This document shows, in pieces, positions 24,434 through 37,814 of a stretch of DNA of 64,000 nucleotides (within the stretch, counting starts at the first letter, position 1; every line of letters starts with the position of its first letter). Made by a program: the position numbers and the translations under genes. The notes under the pieces are model-generated. The model saw nothing but the letters and a program-made list of their open reading frames with translations. It was not told where the DNA came from and made no database searches. The stretch is from Vitellaria paradoxa (lineage: Eukaryota; Streptophyta; Magnoliopsida; Ericales; Sapotaceae). Location: contig CM034240.1 of NCBI GenBank assembly GCA_019916065.1, forward strand, positions 15,175,894 to 15,239,893, given 5' to 3'.

Positions 24434-27400
24434 GCAGGCATGGAGGGAGTGGTTTCTGTTTTTCCCAATGAAAAGCTTAAACTTAAGACAACAAGGTCGT
24501 GGAGTTTCATGGGTTTAGCTGAGAATGCAAAACGGGCTGTTAATGTAGAAAGTGACTTGATCATTGGAGTTATAGACACTGGAATTACGATTGAATCCGA
24601 AAGTTTCAGTGACAAAGGATTTGGGCCTCCACCTGAGAAGTGGAAAGGTGTATGTGATGGCGGCAAGCATTTTAAGTGTAACAAGTAATCTTTCTTCTAT
24701 ATAATTAATCCCATTGACACTATGCATACTTACATTCAAACCATAATTTGTCTGTACTTAATAATTGTAATTATAATAAATCTTTTACATTTATTGTCAA
24801 ATTTTAATTTATCACGTGTTCAATGAATCTGATAGAAAAGTCAAATTAAATTTGACTATTAATGTAAAAAGGGTGTTGAAATACAGGGACTGAACTACAA
24901 AATATTGTAAGGGCAGAACATGTGATTTACTTAATTTTTTCTTTGAAAAAAAAACAAAAGAAAGGAGGTTAGGATGAATTAAACTTGTGTATTCTTTACA
25001 CTCTACCCAAAACTTCAGTCTCAAATTTCTATACTATTCTTTGTTAATTTTTCCAGTTATTTTCCAATTGTTATATTATAAGTAGGCCATATTTAATGAA
25101 AAATTTAAACTTATTTGATTTAAAAAAAAAAAAGAAAATTGATGAAGTACACTTGTATATACACATATGCAGCAAAATTATTGGAGCTCGATACTATGAA
25201 ACTAGTGATGCCATCAACAGAAAAGGTCATGGGACCCATTGCGCTTCTACTGCCGCGGGAAACATTGTCAAGGGGGTGAGTTATTTTGGATTAGCCTCAG
25301 GGAATGCGAGAGGTGGGGTTCCTTCTGCGAGGATCGCAGTTTACAAAGCCTGTGATGACTCGGGAAGTTGTCCCACAGATAGTTTATTAGCAGCCTTCGA
25401 TGATGCTATTCACGATGGTGTAGACATCATTTCGGCTTCTGCCGGACCATCTATTCCGCTCCCTTTCTTTAGGGACCCGATCACAATCGGTTCGTTTTTT
25501 GCTACAAAAAAAGGTATACTTACCTCAACCGCTGCCGGGAACGATGGACCTGGTCGAGGGACAATAACGTCCGCCGCGCCCTGGCTGCTATCGGTAGCGG
25601 CAAGCACCACCGACCGGAGAATTATCGATAAGGTTGTTCTTGGGGATGGAACGACACTCATAGTACGTGTTTACATATAGTACATTCGTTCTTGTCTCTT
25701 CAATCTTAGTTTTTAACAATAATTAGGTATTCAACATTATATTTATATATATATGCTAATTAAGTTACTTTTTGGGCAGGGCAAATCTATAAATCCGGTC
25801 AATCTGAATGGAACCATGTATCCTCTTGTTTATGGGAGAAATGCTTCAGAAAGTTGCAGTATTGTCTCTTCGGATAAGTAAAGAGTGACTTAATTTATAG
25901 CTAGCTAATTGCATCTCGTGTTCAAATGTGTGTGTGTATATATATATATATATATCTCAAATGTTGAGTTATTGGCAACTGGTTTAAAAAAAAAAAAAAG
26001 TTATCATTTTAAAAGATAGTGGGCGTAATGTATGATTAGAGGACAATCAATGAATTTTGAAAAATTAACAACACTACATTTCCTTAGAAAATACTTTTCT
26101 TGGAATGTTGATTTCCGGAAGAAAAAAAAAAAAAATTAAAACTACTAGTGTGTAGGATTTTTTATGCTTAACTAAGTTAAATTATTTTTTTAATAAATGT
26201 CTATTTATTTTAATCCCAATTTTATAATTGAAACAAAAAAATGAAATAAATTAAAAATTTTCACTTGTTTTGTATTATTATTATTATTTTCTTTTAATTT
26301 TTTTTCTCTGCAAACTCAAGTTCCAAATGTACTATTAAGGTATTTTTGGAACATGAATTCATAGAGGGTAAAAAAAAGTGAAGAAAAATGTACAATTTTC
26401 CTGTTTTTTCTTTCTTCTTTTCTTTTCAATCTATAAATTCTTATCTCAAACACAACATTAGTAATTATATATAATATATGGATGACAATACTTCTCACTT
26501 TAATATACCCTACAACAATGATGAACTCGGGAAATTAAATATTGACTCAAATTGATATAATTTATAATCTGTAATTAATTGGAACACTAATTTCAGGTCA
26601 TGTGCATGCTTTAAGAAGGATTTAGTTTACAAGGGTAAAATTGTGATATGCAACCGGTTGACTGTGGAAGACTTACGGGAATTAGCAGATAGAGGAAATG
26701 TCCTTGGAATTATCCTGTTAGTAAAAACACTAGGTGATATTGCTGAATCATTCGATTTCCCTGCAACACTCATAAATGAGGAAGACGGTACGAAGCTCGC
26801 GTCTTACATGAAGTCAGCCAAGTGAGTAACCTCATTCATGAATATATATTTGACAAAATAATAGTTTACTGAGCTATATTAATACTATTAGGAAAAATGT
26901 GTTTATTACTTTAAATAAAAATATTTATTATGAATAAGTTCGTATAAAAAAATATGAATCTCTGGTGTACTTATCATTATAAATAAAAACAGCAATTAAG
27001 GTAGTTTTTAGTTTTAAAATTGTCATTGCTAACCATTTTACATATCTATTTTGATGTTCTCGAAGCAAACTCTGCATGTTCAATTACATATTGGCGAGTT
27101 ATAGGTTATAATCTACACGATTGGACTTTTAACCAAATTTTATTTTACAACCATTTTTATAAATTTTTTAGAATATTTTTCATTAAATAAGTAAATATAG
27201 CATGTTGTACTATATGATCTTGTGGCCATTAATTGAAAATTTTGCTAATAGAGAATTAAATTGTAATAAATTAAAATCTTAGAATCTTAATTAATTATTA
27301 TAATTGTATAAAAGCTTATAAACATTGTATGTGATATTGTTTACTTCACTAAGTTCTTTCATGGAAATGTATCCAGAATGCCACAAGCAATCATAGAAAA

Positions 27401-28598
27401 AAGTGAAGACGTAAGGGATTTTGCTGCTCCTTATGTTGCCGATTTCTCTTCGCGTGGACCAAATTCTATTGAGATGAACATCCTTAAGGTCTAAGTTTAA
27501 TAATATGAAAATTGGCCACTATCTTTTTTATTGGTATATTATTATTATTATGTCGTTAGTTGGTTCTCTCGTTCGTTTATTAATTAATTATTTTCTCTAA
27601 ATGAAAACAATTTCACATATTCACAGCCTGATATAACTGCCCCTGGAGTAGACATCTTGGCTGCGTATTCACCTTTTGATAATCCATTGTCGATGTATGT
27701 CTTAGATACTGGTACTTCTATGTCTTGTCCCCACTGTTTCTGGTGCAGCTGCTTATGTTAAATCATTTCATCCTCATTGGTCTCCCGCAGCCATTCGATC
27801 TGCACTCATGACTACAGGTAAGTAGTGTATGTGTGCGTGTGTGACAAAATGATTTTCTACAAACATGATTTTACATAAAACATGACCAACTTGATCGATG
27901 TCGTGGGTTTCTTTAAAATTCAATTTGATGGGTCCTTTATTTTAAAATATTATTTGACTTATCGCATTTCATTTTCATTAATTTTTTTTTGGGTAAAATA
28001 ATGCTTTTCTAATAGTATAATGTCATCCTTTTTACAAGCTACGTATTTAGTTACATTTCTCACATGTATTTTGCTTGCAGCCTGGTGTATGAATGTTGCG
28101 AAAAATCCAGATGGTGAATTAGGTTACGGGGCTGGCCACATAGATCCAATTCAAGCTTTGAACCCTGGTTTAGTGTATGATGCTCAATTTAGTGATTATA
28201 TTGTAATGCTGTGCAACACTGGCTTTGATTCAAGGAAAATTGAACTATTATCAGAAGATAAATATAATTGCCCAGGAAATGGAACGGCAAGAGATTTGAA
28301 TTACCCATCCATGGCTTACTACAATTTCAAGAATAGACCTTTCAAGATTCAGTTTACGAGAACAGTCACAAATGTTGGACTTGAAAACTCAGTTTACAAA
28401 GCAATAGTCTCATCGAACCCTATTATGAAAGTCACCGTAATGCCTCAAGTTCTCTCCTTTAAATCATTAGGAGAAAAGCAATCTTTTGTTGTTACTATTT
28501 CTGGCAGTGAATTGTATGTGGATTCCTTTGTGTCTGCATCATTGGTGTGGTCTGATGGAATTCATAAAGTGAGAAGTCCAATTGTTGTGTACAAGTAG
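23453..28598 (+). pseudogene. SBT4-like: S1: cucumisin-type subtilase (SBT4-like), ten exons, one frameshift after the catalytic serine
   Basis: Exons: 23453-23560, 24032-24126, 24228-24319, 24438-24684, 25173-25662, 25780-25877, 26597-26821, 27377-27488, 27627-27817 and 28081-28598. All borders are GT-AG with matching phases. The order is signal peptide ([14 protein letters not shown]), I9 propeptide ([12 protein letters not shown] ... FNGFAARLT), S8 domain, PA insert (exons 6-7) and an Fn3-like C-terminal domain (RTVTNVGLENSVYKA). The catalytic set is present: Asp about 145 (IGVIDTG), His about 200 (GHGTHCAS), oxyanion Asn about 304 (AAGNDGP) and Ser about 520 (GTSMSCPH). Ignoring one extra base, the length is about 724 residues, normal for the family. 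The extra T near 27735, directly after GTSMSCPH, shifts the frame to a stop at 27759-27761 and would remove the Fn3 part. This is a recent pseudogene or an assembly base error, since everything else is intact. Subtilases of this type are secreted serine proteases of the plant cell wall. Confidence 0.85.
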
Positions 28599-28855
28599 AT
28601 CGAATCATTTTGGATGGTTGGCCCACGCATCTAACTTGAATATTATATTATCATCAATAAAAGCATATGAGCCTAAATAATTAAAGCTAGTGCTCGAATT
28701 ATTATTAGAATTGCTATGAGCATTTGTGTACAAGTGGAAACATTTTCGATGGACTCATCTAGCTTTAATATTATATTATCATCACTAAAAGTACGAGTGC
28801 GCTAATAATTTAAGGCAGTGCATGGATTATTGTAATAATTTCTATGAGCCTTTGG
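28587..28855 (+). repeat. Tandem duplication of the S1 3' end
   Basis: A 139-base unit starting in the last codons of S1 (GTGTACAAGT at 28587) is repeated from 28726. Both copies share ATTATATTATCATCA followed by A-rich sequence, and a CTATGAGC block near the end. The second copy has TGG where the first has the TAG stop, so it is non-coding. Confidence 0.75.
28656..28661 (+). terminator. Likely polyadenylation signal of S1
   Basis: AATAAA lies 58 bases after the S1 stop codon in an AT-rich 3' region. In the duplicated copy downstream the same place reads ACTAAA, so only the first copy keeps the canonical signal. Confidence 0.5.
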
Positions 28856-28862
28856 CCAAAAG

Positions 28863-31800
28863 ATAATTAATATTATAAAATTTTCTTGTGCCTCTCTCGA
28901 TCTCTTACGGTTTTTAAAATACTAGAAAATGATATTTATCTTATGATTGAAACCCGTGAAAAGTTATGCCATACTTAGTGAAATAATAAAGTTACAGAAG
29001 GCATTATATAAACCATGTGACCGTCTTTTGAAATACATAGTTCTTAGTCGGAGGAAGGCTTCCCACAACATTTCTTATTTTCACCTTTTTTTTTTTCCTC
29101 ATACCCAAAGAACAATCTGTGTAGATGTATATTTGCAAATGCACACAATGATTAGTGTTGGTGTGGGCATCTTTAACTATTTGGGAGCTCAAAACATTGA
29201 CAATAGAGAAATTTGGTGTATACAACACCAAAAAAAAAAAAAAAAAAAAAAAGAAAAATTTAAGAAAGCAACTAGCATGGGCATTTAGTTAAAGGGCAGC
29301 GTTATAATGATTGCAAATAAATTTGAGCTATTTCTTGATACATTTAGATTTGTCTATTAAACTTATTAGTAAGTTTGAGTTTTAATTCGGGTCGAGCTTT
29401 CAATGAATTATACAAATGCCCAAATAGAGAGAGATGTCCTGGGGAAGTAGTTGATTTAGTTTTTATAATAGTATCTTACTGACCAGTTTTTATTGGCTAA
29501 AGATTCACGATGGAATGACATATGTTTAAAATATTAATTCATTCAATTTTTTTTTTCTGAAATTAATTACAAATACTAAAAAAACTTTTTTACTATTTAA
29601 AAATATTTTTATGTCACTTATTAAATATCCTGAAAACACACCTTAGTATTGCCTTTATAATATACATCAATTAATTGTCGGTTGTATTACAAGTTAATGA
29701 GTTTGCAAGGAGAACATATAAACATAAATGCCTTTATCACTCCTAATTAATTAACACCACCTTGTCATGAAAAACAAGTGTCCACCACCCATATAAAATG
29801 GAAAATGAACTACTATGAGAACCATTAATAAGTATTTGATTATTCGGTTTATGTCTATAATTTGTAATTTAGTGAATAAAATAATTAGTTTAATTTTATA
29901 TTTTTAGATATTAATTAGGGTGTAATTGAAATAGAATTGAAAGATTTAAATTTAGAACACAGTAGGATGAAACGACACTATTTCGGAGGCCCAAAAAAAT
30001 CAGAAATGTTATTCTTTGTGGGAGATTATTTGATATTTGCAAGAAATAACTACAAGCAACGCGAAATACAGTTTGGACAATGTAGAAAATTGCTATTGAT
30101 GTCATTAGATACTTGCTTTAGCGAGTGCCAGGATATTCAGATTATTTAAGGCAACTCAAAATAAAGGATACTCTCTTAGGCTTTTGTAGTAAGTGAGAGA
30201 ACAATATTAGATACATTATTGAGCTTGAAAGGTAATTTCTCACTACTCCTATCCATGACAGATTTCATCTATCAAACTTGTGTCACATCCTTAATTCTCA
30301 CACCCTGAGAGTGCGAACTAAATCACATACATTCACATTAAACCAAATATCCCTTGTCCCACAATAAGAGCCATAATACCTAGTTGGAGGAAAATAAAAT
30401 AGTAAGATAAATATAACCAAAATTTTAACTCTACATTAGCTGAATCGGTTGAAAAGCAAAGCTCCAAACAAAACTCTGCCGCAAAGTGGGCCTAAATATT
30501 TATCCAAAATACCATGATAATTAAGGATCACCTCACAAACTGAGGTATAGGTACAACGTTCACAACACTGAATCAAAAACTAAAATAAGTAGTAAATCAA
30601 ATTTCTCGGCCAAATAGCTCGGTCAACATCTCATTCATGGCAAAGTTATCTCTTGCATTATTAATTGTAAGTGGAACAACACTAATATCATGTGTGGTCG
30701 GAAAGTGATAATAAAATATTACGGGCATACTCTAGCATATTACCATGACAATAAAATTCATGTGTAAATTCTATTAAGAAACAATGTAAGCTCTAATAAA
30801 TTTTACCACCTTTAAATACTACGTCTAGAAAAACTCCTAAGTGGAAGGATGTGCGGTGTAGTTTTTACTTGGTGAGTCAAGGATTGTATCCATAAGGAAC
30901 TTTGAGATTGAACACTATGGTTTTTAAAGTTTTTTTATCCACTGGTTTATTTTTAAGAATAAGAAAAGAAAATTGGTTTTAGGTTTTGAAAAGTTTTGAA
31001 TTACTAACTACTAAATAAATAAACTAAATTACAATAATTAAATTAAACTAAAATGAAAGCAATATCACTACGCATTCAAAATAATTTAAGATCTTGATCC
31101 AATTACAAATCTGGGTGGATTCACTGCTTCATGACTTGATATATTTTTATCTTAGTAAAAGTTTCACGTAAAGGAAAAATAAACCAGAAGTTCTCTTCTT
31201 GAAAACATTTTTAGATTCCACACAGTTTCCAAATCTTATTTAGGATTAGAAACTTAGAAAATATTATGATATTTTATTTTTGGATTCAAATCTGATTTAC
31301 TTATTTCAAAATTATTAAGAAACAATATTTAATCAAGAACTCTCATCAGTAATTGTAGAAAATATAATCAAGAAAACTTATTTTCGAAGGCTTTTGAAAA
31401 TAAATAACATAGATCTGAAAATTGTAAACCCGCACATGCAAGTTTTCACTTTGCATGTATGGATCTATATACATCTCATTAATCATAGTGATCTACCCAT
31501 TATTACTAGGTTAAATCAAGAATAAAAATCTAACCTAGCATGGATAAAATAATAAAACAGCAAATAAAAAGATAATACGAAAACAAAATAAATTTTATTG
31601 AATAAAACGAAACGTGTACAGTTCTTCGCAATCAATTAAACTTGAATCTGAAAGCAATAAATCCAAAAGCTCTCCATAAACTAAATTGCAAACTCTCTAC
31701 ACTAATCTATTTAAATGAAAAACTAAACTGAAAACTATAGAGAAAAGACCCCCTAAATGGTTGTCAAGGCTACATATATATAACCAAACACAAAATCCTA

Positions 31801-33620
31801 AAAACTAAAATATCCCGTGCAATCTGCCCACAGTGGTCCAAACCATTCGAAGGGGTGTCCATACCACAGTATGGTTCAAACTGTTAAATTCTTTATTCTT
31901 TCTTATTTTCCATTCTAGCTCTTGCTTTGGTTCGGACCATGTGGCTTTTTCAACCTCTTCATCACTGCTTATTTCGATAATTTTGGTCTATTTCCTACCT
32001 TTTGAAAATAAAATACCATAAGTAATATAAATAACTGAAAAATTTAAAATTAAATAAATAAATGCTTGATTTATAATCTAAATTATGATTTGTATTTATA
32101 CTTTTTAAGTATAATCAAAATTTAACATATATCAACAAACAAAATACACTAGGTTTAGATATAGTTGCATGGTAACCTATGACCACAGGACTTACCTAAA
32201 ATACACCATTCTTCAATATTTGCCTCCTAAGTCTAAGCTATGAGAAAATACTACCCTACCCTTTGGTGTTTGCCTATTGGACCTAAGCCACAAGAAAAAA
32301 AATATCTCTACCACCCTTGAGCATTTGTCTCACTTCATAGGTACTGGACACGAAAACTAATCTAGTGCGGATTTTAAGATTTTTAATCCTTAGATACGTA
32401 TATTTGATATTTTTAGTACTTCTTAATCCAAGCAATCATAATCACAAATCACTGATAACACTAACTAGGCCACTAATTGGTACTAAACAACCATGAGAAA
32501 GATGTCAATTGACTATTTAGGGCTTGTTTGGGCTCTAAAAACCACCAAAAATCTCTAAAAAATTTTAAAAATCTTTAAAAATTTCTAACACATTTTGTCC
32601 ACCTTGTATTTGTGAATTTTCAATAAATTTATATATCTCTATATATCTAAACAAATTTTTACAGACCTTAATAAATTTCTTACAAACTCCAATAACATTT
32701 CCATAAACCTCAGTAACATTTCTACAAATTTTAAAAATTTTTTAACAAATTTCAAAAAGTTTTGACATAAATCCATTCGAACAGATTTAAAGTAAAAAAT
32801 TTTGACGCCAATGAATAGGTTAAACTCTTATTTAATTAATTTTCTAAATAATGTCACATCTTTTAATATACCAATTATTATATAGCCAAATTAAAAAATA
32901 AAATAAATAAATAAAAATATATTAGTATGTATAATTAATTTTATCGTTAAACTTAATATTTATTTAAAATTACAATTCAATATAAATATCCCATCCTGCT
33001 TGTAGGCAACCAATATATATATGTATAAATAAAGTATAATAACCGATGGTATCTCGAAGATAACTACAGTACCTTATTATTTATACGAAACACTTATATG
33101 TATACATAAATTAATGTGTATATTTACAGCAATGGTAGGCCACTTACTATCAAGTATATTTACCTTATATATAGATATATCAAACTAAGAAATCAGTCTT
33201 GCCACTTACAGTTTATTTATATATCCATACCAATCTACATATTTGTATTTGTATACATACGTATATGCATTGGCGTAGCTCCTCATATCCTATTCTTAAT
33301 TTCGCAGTAACTCCTTATCCTCTTTTTTTAAGTACTTGAGACTCCCCTTAGTTAAAATCCTAAATTCACTCCTAGTATATGAAACAGGCAACATGTAGTG
33401 ATAGTTCTCACCCACCTCTCTCAGCACATGACAACTTGAACATATGAAAGTTCTACGATATATTAATTTTTCTTTGTTCATTTATGATCTCTATCCAAAT
33501 GCTATGAGTAACCAATTACGAATTATAAATACACACATACATATACGTAAACATATATAACAAGCAAAAGGAAATAGTATTCCAACCCCTTGACTGATGC
33601 GATGCAAAATGTATATATAC
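28863..33620. other. Gene-free region between S1 and the Copia element
   Basis: No gene was recognised. There is an A-rich run at 29229-29252. The stretch 30840-32030 has the look of retrotransposon non-coding sequence, with TTGTATCCATAAGGAAC near 30884. Two related blocks containing TTTGCCT and CTAAGC lie at 32218-32300. A MITE-like block beginning GGGCTTGTTTGGGCTC is at 32520-32780. Short open frames (for example 31833-32021 and 29937-30149) carry no family motif. Confidence 0.5.
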
Positions 33621-34097
33621 TGTAAACAAAATAAATATAATGTGTATGTGAATATAAGAATATCAAAATAAATTAGTGCGGAAGACACATACCTGTTTGT
33701 TTCATGATTTATTTCGTTTGTGATTACATGAATTCTGAAACTAAAAAATTAGGGTTAGATTATTAGGACTTGATCTTCCTCCCTATCACAATCAATATGA
33801 CGGTTATTAATGGGAAGAACTCTTTGTATATTGTAAAGAGAGGGACCTAGCCAATATATAGAAGGTAAACCCTAACCTTATTGGGCTCTCCCATTAAAGG
33901 TCTATAGTGGACTCAACAACTGGCCCACACTAACCGTCTAATCTCGTTATCCTTATTAGGTGTACATAGACCTTGCAATATACATCACAACAAAATGGGT
34001 CTAATCATGTACATCCCCATCTTTAACTTGGTTCTAACCCATTTTTGACAAAATAAAAATTAATTAATGTACGCTCAATATATGAAAAATTCTAACA
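33621..34097 (-). repeat. 3' LTR of the Copia element
   Basis: This is the left copy on the plus strand and the 3' LTR by orientation. It shares with the right copy the blocks AGGACTTGATCTTCCTCC, ATATGACGGTTATTAAT and AACAACTGGCCCACACTAAC. The copies differ at many single positions and small indels, so the insertion is not recent. Confidence 0.85.
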
Positions 34098-36789
34098 TTC
34101 TCCCATGTGAACAAATATTAATTATTTTTTTAATTTTAGAAAAGATTTCAAAGAATGACTCTCGGGTTAGAAACTATATGTGGCCACATTTTAAAATCAA
34201 GTAAAGATGAGAAATAACACATAAAATAATCTTGTCCAACAAGATAATCAATATTGAACCAAGGCAGACATTACACTTATAAATTATGTAATACCACTTA
34301 TGATTACAAATATCAACGACCTTATCAACCTAGATCAAATGAGGTAGTGTGGTGGAAATTAGCACTCAATAGGTGATCTTATAAATGTGCTAATCTTTTA
34401 TCAGTCCAAGTCTCTTTAGATATGCTCATCAAACAAGTAAAAGAATTTTTTCAATTCTCTTTAGATATGCTTATCAAACAAGTAAGAGAATTCTTTAAAT
34501 TCTCTTTCAATATACTTATTAAATAAGCAAGAAAATTCTAAGGTTTCAAATGAAAATAATATGCCTTACATAAAATATCTCAGACGTAATGTAAGACATA
34601 GCCTAAAATGCTGAAGTAACAAGGAACTTAAGACTTCAAGATATATAAATTGTGAATATATTTATGATCAATGTTATCAAAATAAATATAAATGAGAACT
34701 TTTAATTAATTTTCATAGCAATGAGAAACTAAATGTCTCAATATAAAAAAAAATATCTGTTACATAATGTTGAAAAAAATAACTTCCACTAGCCAAGTAC
34801 ATCAAAAGACCCAATAACAAATTGTATAAACATGCTTATTAAAAAAAAAAAGTCTAAATCCATTGGTTAAGGAGTTTGACATCATCTGTTCAATATTAAT
34901 ATGCTCTATGACGATGTTACATTTCTTTATTAAATTTCTAATAGATAAATATTTGATCTCTATATGTTTAGACTCACTTAAAGATTTATTGTTATTTGAA
35001 AAGAAAACAACCACAATATTTTCATAGAAAATCTTTAGTGGTCTACCTATAAAATCAATCACCTTGCGTTATGAAATGAAGTTTCGCAATCAAATAGCAT
35101 GAATTGGAGCCCCAAAACAAGGAACAAACTCAACATGGATGTTGGAAAACGTTGTAGGAGTTTGCTTGACACTCTTTCATGAAACAGCTCCCCCAACTAA
35201 TATAAATATATATCATGAGATAAAACTCATGTTATTCATATATCTATCAAAATTTGAATTTGAATAACCCGTAACTTCAATATTATCAAATTTTCTATAA
35301 ATATGCATGAATTTTTGGTTATTTGCAAATATCTCATAAATTTATTTGTTTCTACTCAATGATCCATTCTAGGATTCAAGAGAAATCTCCCAAGAGCACT
35401 CACAGAAAAAACTATATCCGGCTGGGTACATACTTGTGCATACATAAAATTAGAAATTACACTAGCAAAATGTATGTCCTACATAGATTTCACTTCAAAG
35501 TCATTCTTAGAACTCTGACTATTACTAAATTTATCACCCTTGATAACAACAACATTACCAGATCTACAATTTTACATATTAAATCTCTTAAGTACATGAT
35601 TGATATACCTTCTTTGAGAAAATCCTATCATATCACAAGTTCTCTTACAAATGATCTCAATGTTTAGAACAAATGAGGCATTTCCTAGATCTTTCATGTC
35701 AAAAGTATTAGATAATAGTATCTTAGTATCATTTAAAAGACTCCAAATTGCATATCGCAAGTAGAATGTTATCAACCTAAAGAATAAGGAGAAAAAAGGA
35801 AAAAAATTCCTCCCACTGACCTTGAGATAAATGCAATAATCAGTTATGTTTACCTCAAAACCTAAGTAGTGACAATCTCATCAAACTTCAGTGCCATTGG
35901 CGCAAGGCTTGTTCTAACCCATAAAATTTCATTAAAAAGATGCACAGCTTTTGAAAATGCAAAATTAAGCACAAAATAGGCCTAAATAAATACCAAACGA
36001 GGTTCCAAAAAAAATAAAAAAATAAAAAAAATTAGAAATCTAGAGTTAGACAACATGGGAGAAATTTGGCCAGGCAAGCATATAAAAAAAAGGCCCAAAC
36101 AATTCAATATCTTAATTTTCTGACCTTCCCATGTGATACAATATACGTCAATTTAAAAGCTGAATGATCCTCCATAGACCAATTCGAGTCTATTTCTTTT
36201 CAGGTGGAGCCATTTATAAGCTAACTAGCAAACAAAAATTATTCCACCGGCAAGTACTAGGCACAAAAGCTCTATTATGATTTCAAGGCAACCATAAAAA
36301 AGTTAGTTAAACTTATATTTAGATGAATAATTCGCTAATGCCACCTATAACACTCGAACCATGTAAGCAAAATATTTATAATTTTATTATCTAATCTCGT
36401 GCCAGATAACATTTTGGCGACTGGTTTCCGTTAGAAAATAAATAACAAAGAAGTTAACAGACATCACATTCACGGTGGCAATTCAAAAATTTGAACAGAA
36501 AAATTTTTATTGTGTAATTTTTTTGTACAAAAATTACTCAAAAATAATTTAAAAAATATTGTAGATCTAATCTTAAATTTTAGAAATTCGAGAAATTAAA
36601 TTCTGTGAAAAATAGCATTTGAAGTACAAACTTAGATCTAAAGCAAAACAGTGTCGAATGATAATGAAATTAGATAAAACTGAAATCAAGCTTTTGAATA
36701 AATCTATACAACTTTTTATACGTCAAAACAATAAAAAAAAGTTTATGAATTGAATTCATAGTCCACATACTTTAGGCTCTGATACCACA

Positions 36790-37267
36790 TGTAAAAAAAT
36801 AAATATTATGTGCATGTGAATATAAGAATATCAAAATTAATTAATGTAGAAGACAAATGCCTATTTGCTTTATGATCTTACTTTATTTGTGATTACATTA
36901 ATTCCAAAACTAGAAAACTAAGGTTAGATTACTAGGACTTGATCTTCCTCCTCATCATAATCAATATGACGGTTATTAATAAAAAGAACTATCTGTATAT
37001 TGTGAATAGAGGGGACTTAGCCAATATATAGAGGGTAAACCTTAGTTTCACTAGGCCTTCTCATTAAAAGTCTATAGCGGACTCAACAACTGGCCCACAC
37101 TAACTGTTTAATCTTATTATCTCTATTAGGTGCACGTAAATCTAACAATATAGATCACAACAAAATGGGTCTTATTATGCACATTCCCATCTTTAACTTT
37201 GTTCTAACCTATTTTTGGCAAAATAAAAATTAATTAACGTATGCTCAATATATGAAAAATTCCAACA
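36790..37267 (-). repeat. 5' LTR of the Copia element
   Basis: This is the right copy on the plus strand. It is followed two bases inward by the primer-binding site, which marks it as the 5' LTR of a minus-strand element. Confidence 0.85.
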
Positions 37268-37814
37268 TATATACTATATGTGATGGTTGTCCAGAATAAA
37301 TGGCAAGATGCTGCAATAGATTTGGGCTGATGCACAGGGAGCCCAAGAAAGGTTTCTAGGTTCGTCAACTGGACAAGAAGTGCTGGGCTCTGGTGGAACC
37401 AAACTTATTATTTTTCAAAATTATTTGAGATTAAGATGAGAAAGAGATGATAAATTTAAAATAATTTAATATCTATCTGAATATATATATATTTTTTAGA
37501 TTTGAGACCTTTTTATTGGATGGGTTTAGGCAATTATCTAAATTGCTTGTGTTTGAATCGGATCTGGGTGCACTACAGCTAATATTTTTAAATTGCCACG
37601 CTATTGCTGGTCACCTATAGCTTAAACATGCATAGGAAAAAGAAAGAGATCATAGGGAAGAGAAGAGAGAGAGATCGAGGAAGGATAGAGATAAAAGGAT
37701 GAGGGCTTGGTTTGTTTGTCTGGTGTCCAGCTCTCTTACGGCTGTTGCCTCTCTCTTTACGCTAGGGTTGCACGAGGGAGACCAAGTATATAAACACTAT
37801 ATTACATATATACA
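37268..37814. other. Short gene-free stretch between Copia and Helitron
   Basis: No coding motif was seen. The stretch has an AG-rich block at 37633-37690. It probably represents the older DNA into which both neighbouring elements inserted. Confidence 0.4.

Larger units (their letters stand above)
33621..37267 (-). mobile_element. Copia-type LTR retrotransposon with two LTRs, internally deleted
   Basis: Two direct LTRs, 33621-34097 and 36790-37267 (477 and 478 bases), both start TGTAAA and end AACA on the plus strand. Next to the right LTR is TGGTATCAGAGC on the minus strand (36776-36787), the initiator-Met tRNA primer-binding site. Next to the left LTR is a purine tract (CACATGGGAGAA on the minus strand, about 34098-34110). 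This fixes the minus orientation. Minus-strand frames give reverse transcriptase (DMKDLGNASFVLNIEI, 35572-35775) and RNase H (SKHIEIKYLSIRN, 34802-35062) fragments with stops. The gag, protease and integrase parts are missing, so it cannot move on its own. The sequence TATATAC lies on both outer flanks (33614-33620 and 37268-37274), longer than the usual 5-bp duplication. Confidence 0.88.

Noticed and set aside
24391..24684. Open frames on the minus strand over S1 and S3 exons (also 25410-25661, 59657-59950, 60534-60722)
   Set aside because: They lie entirely over well-supported plus-strand subtilase exons and show no family motif; they are shadows of the coding frame.
6388..28598. Functional metabolic gene cluster linking the oxidoreductase and the subtilase
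   Set aside because: The families have no known joint pathway; shared block duplication with spacer sequence explains the repeated adjacency.
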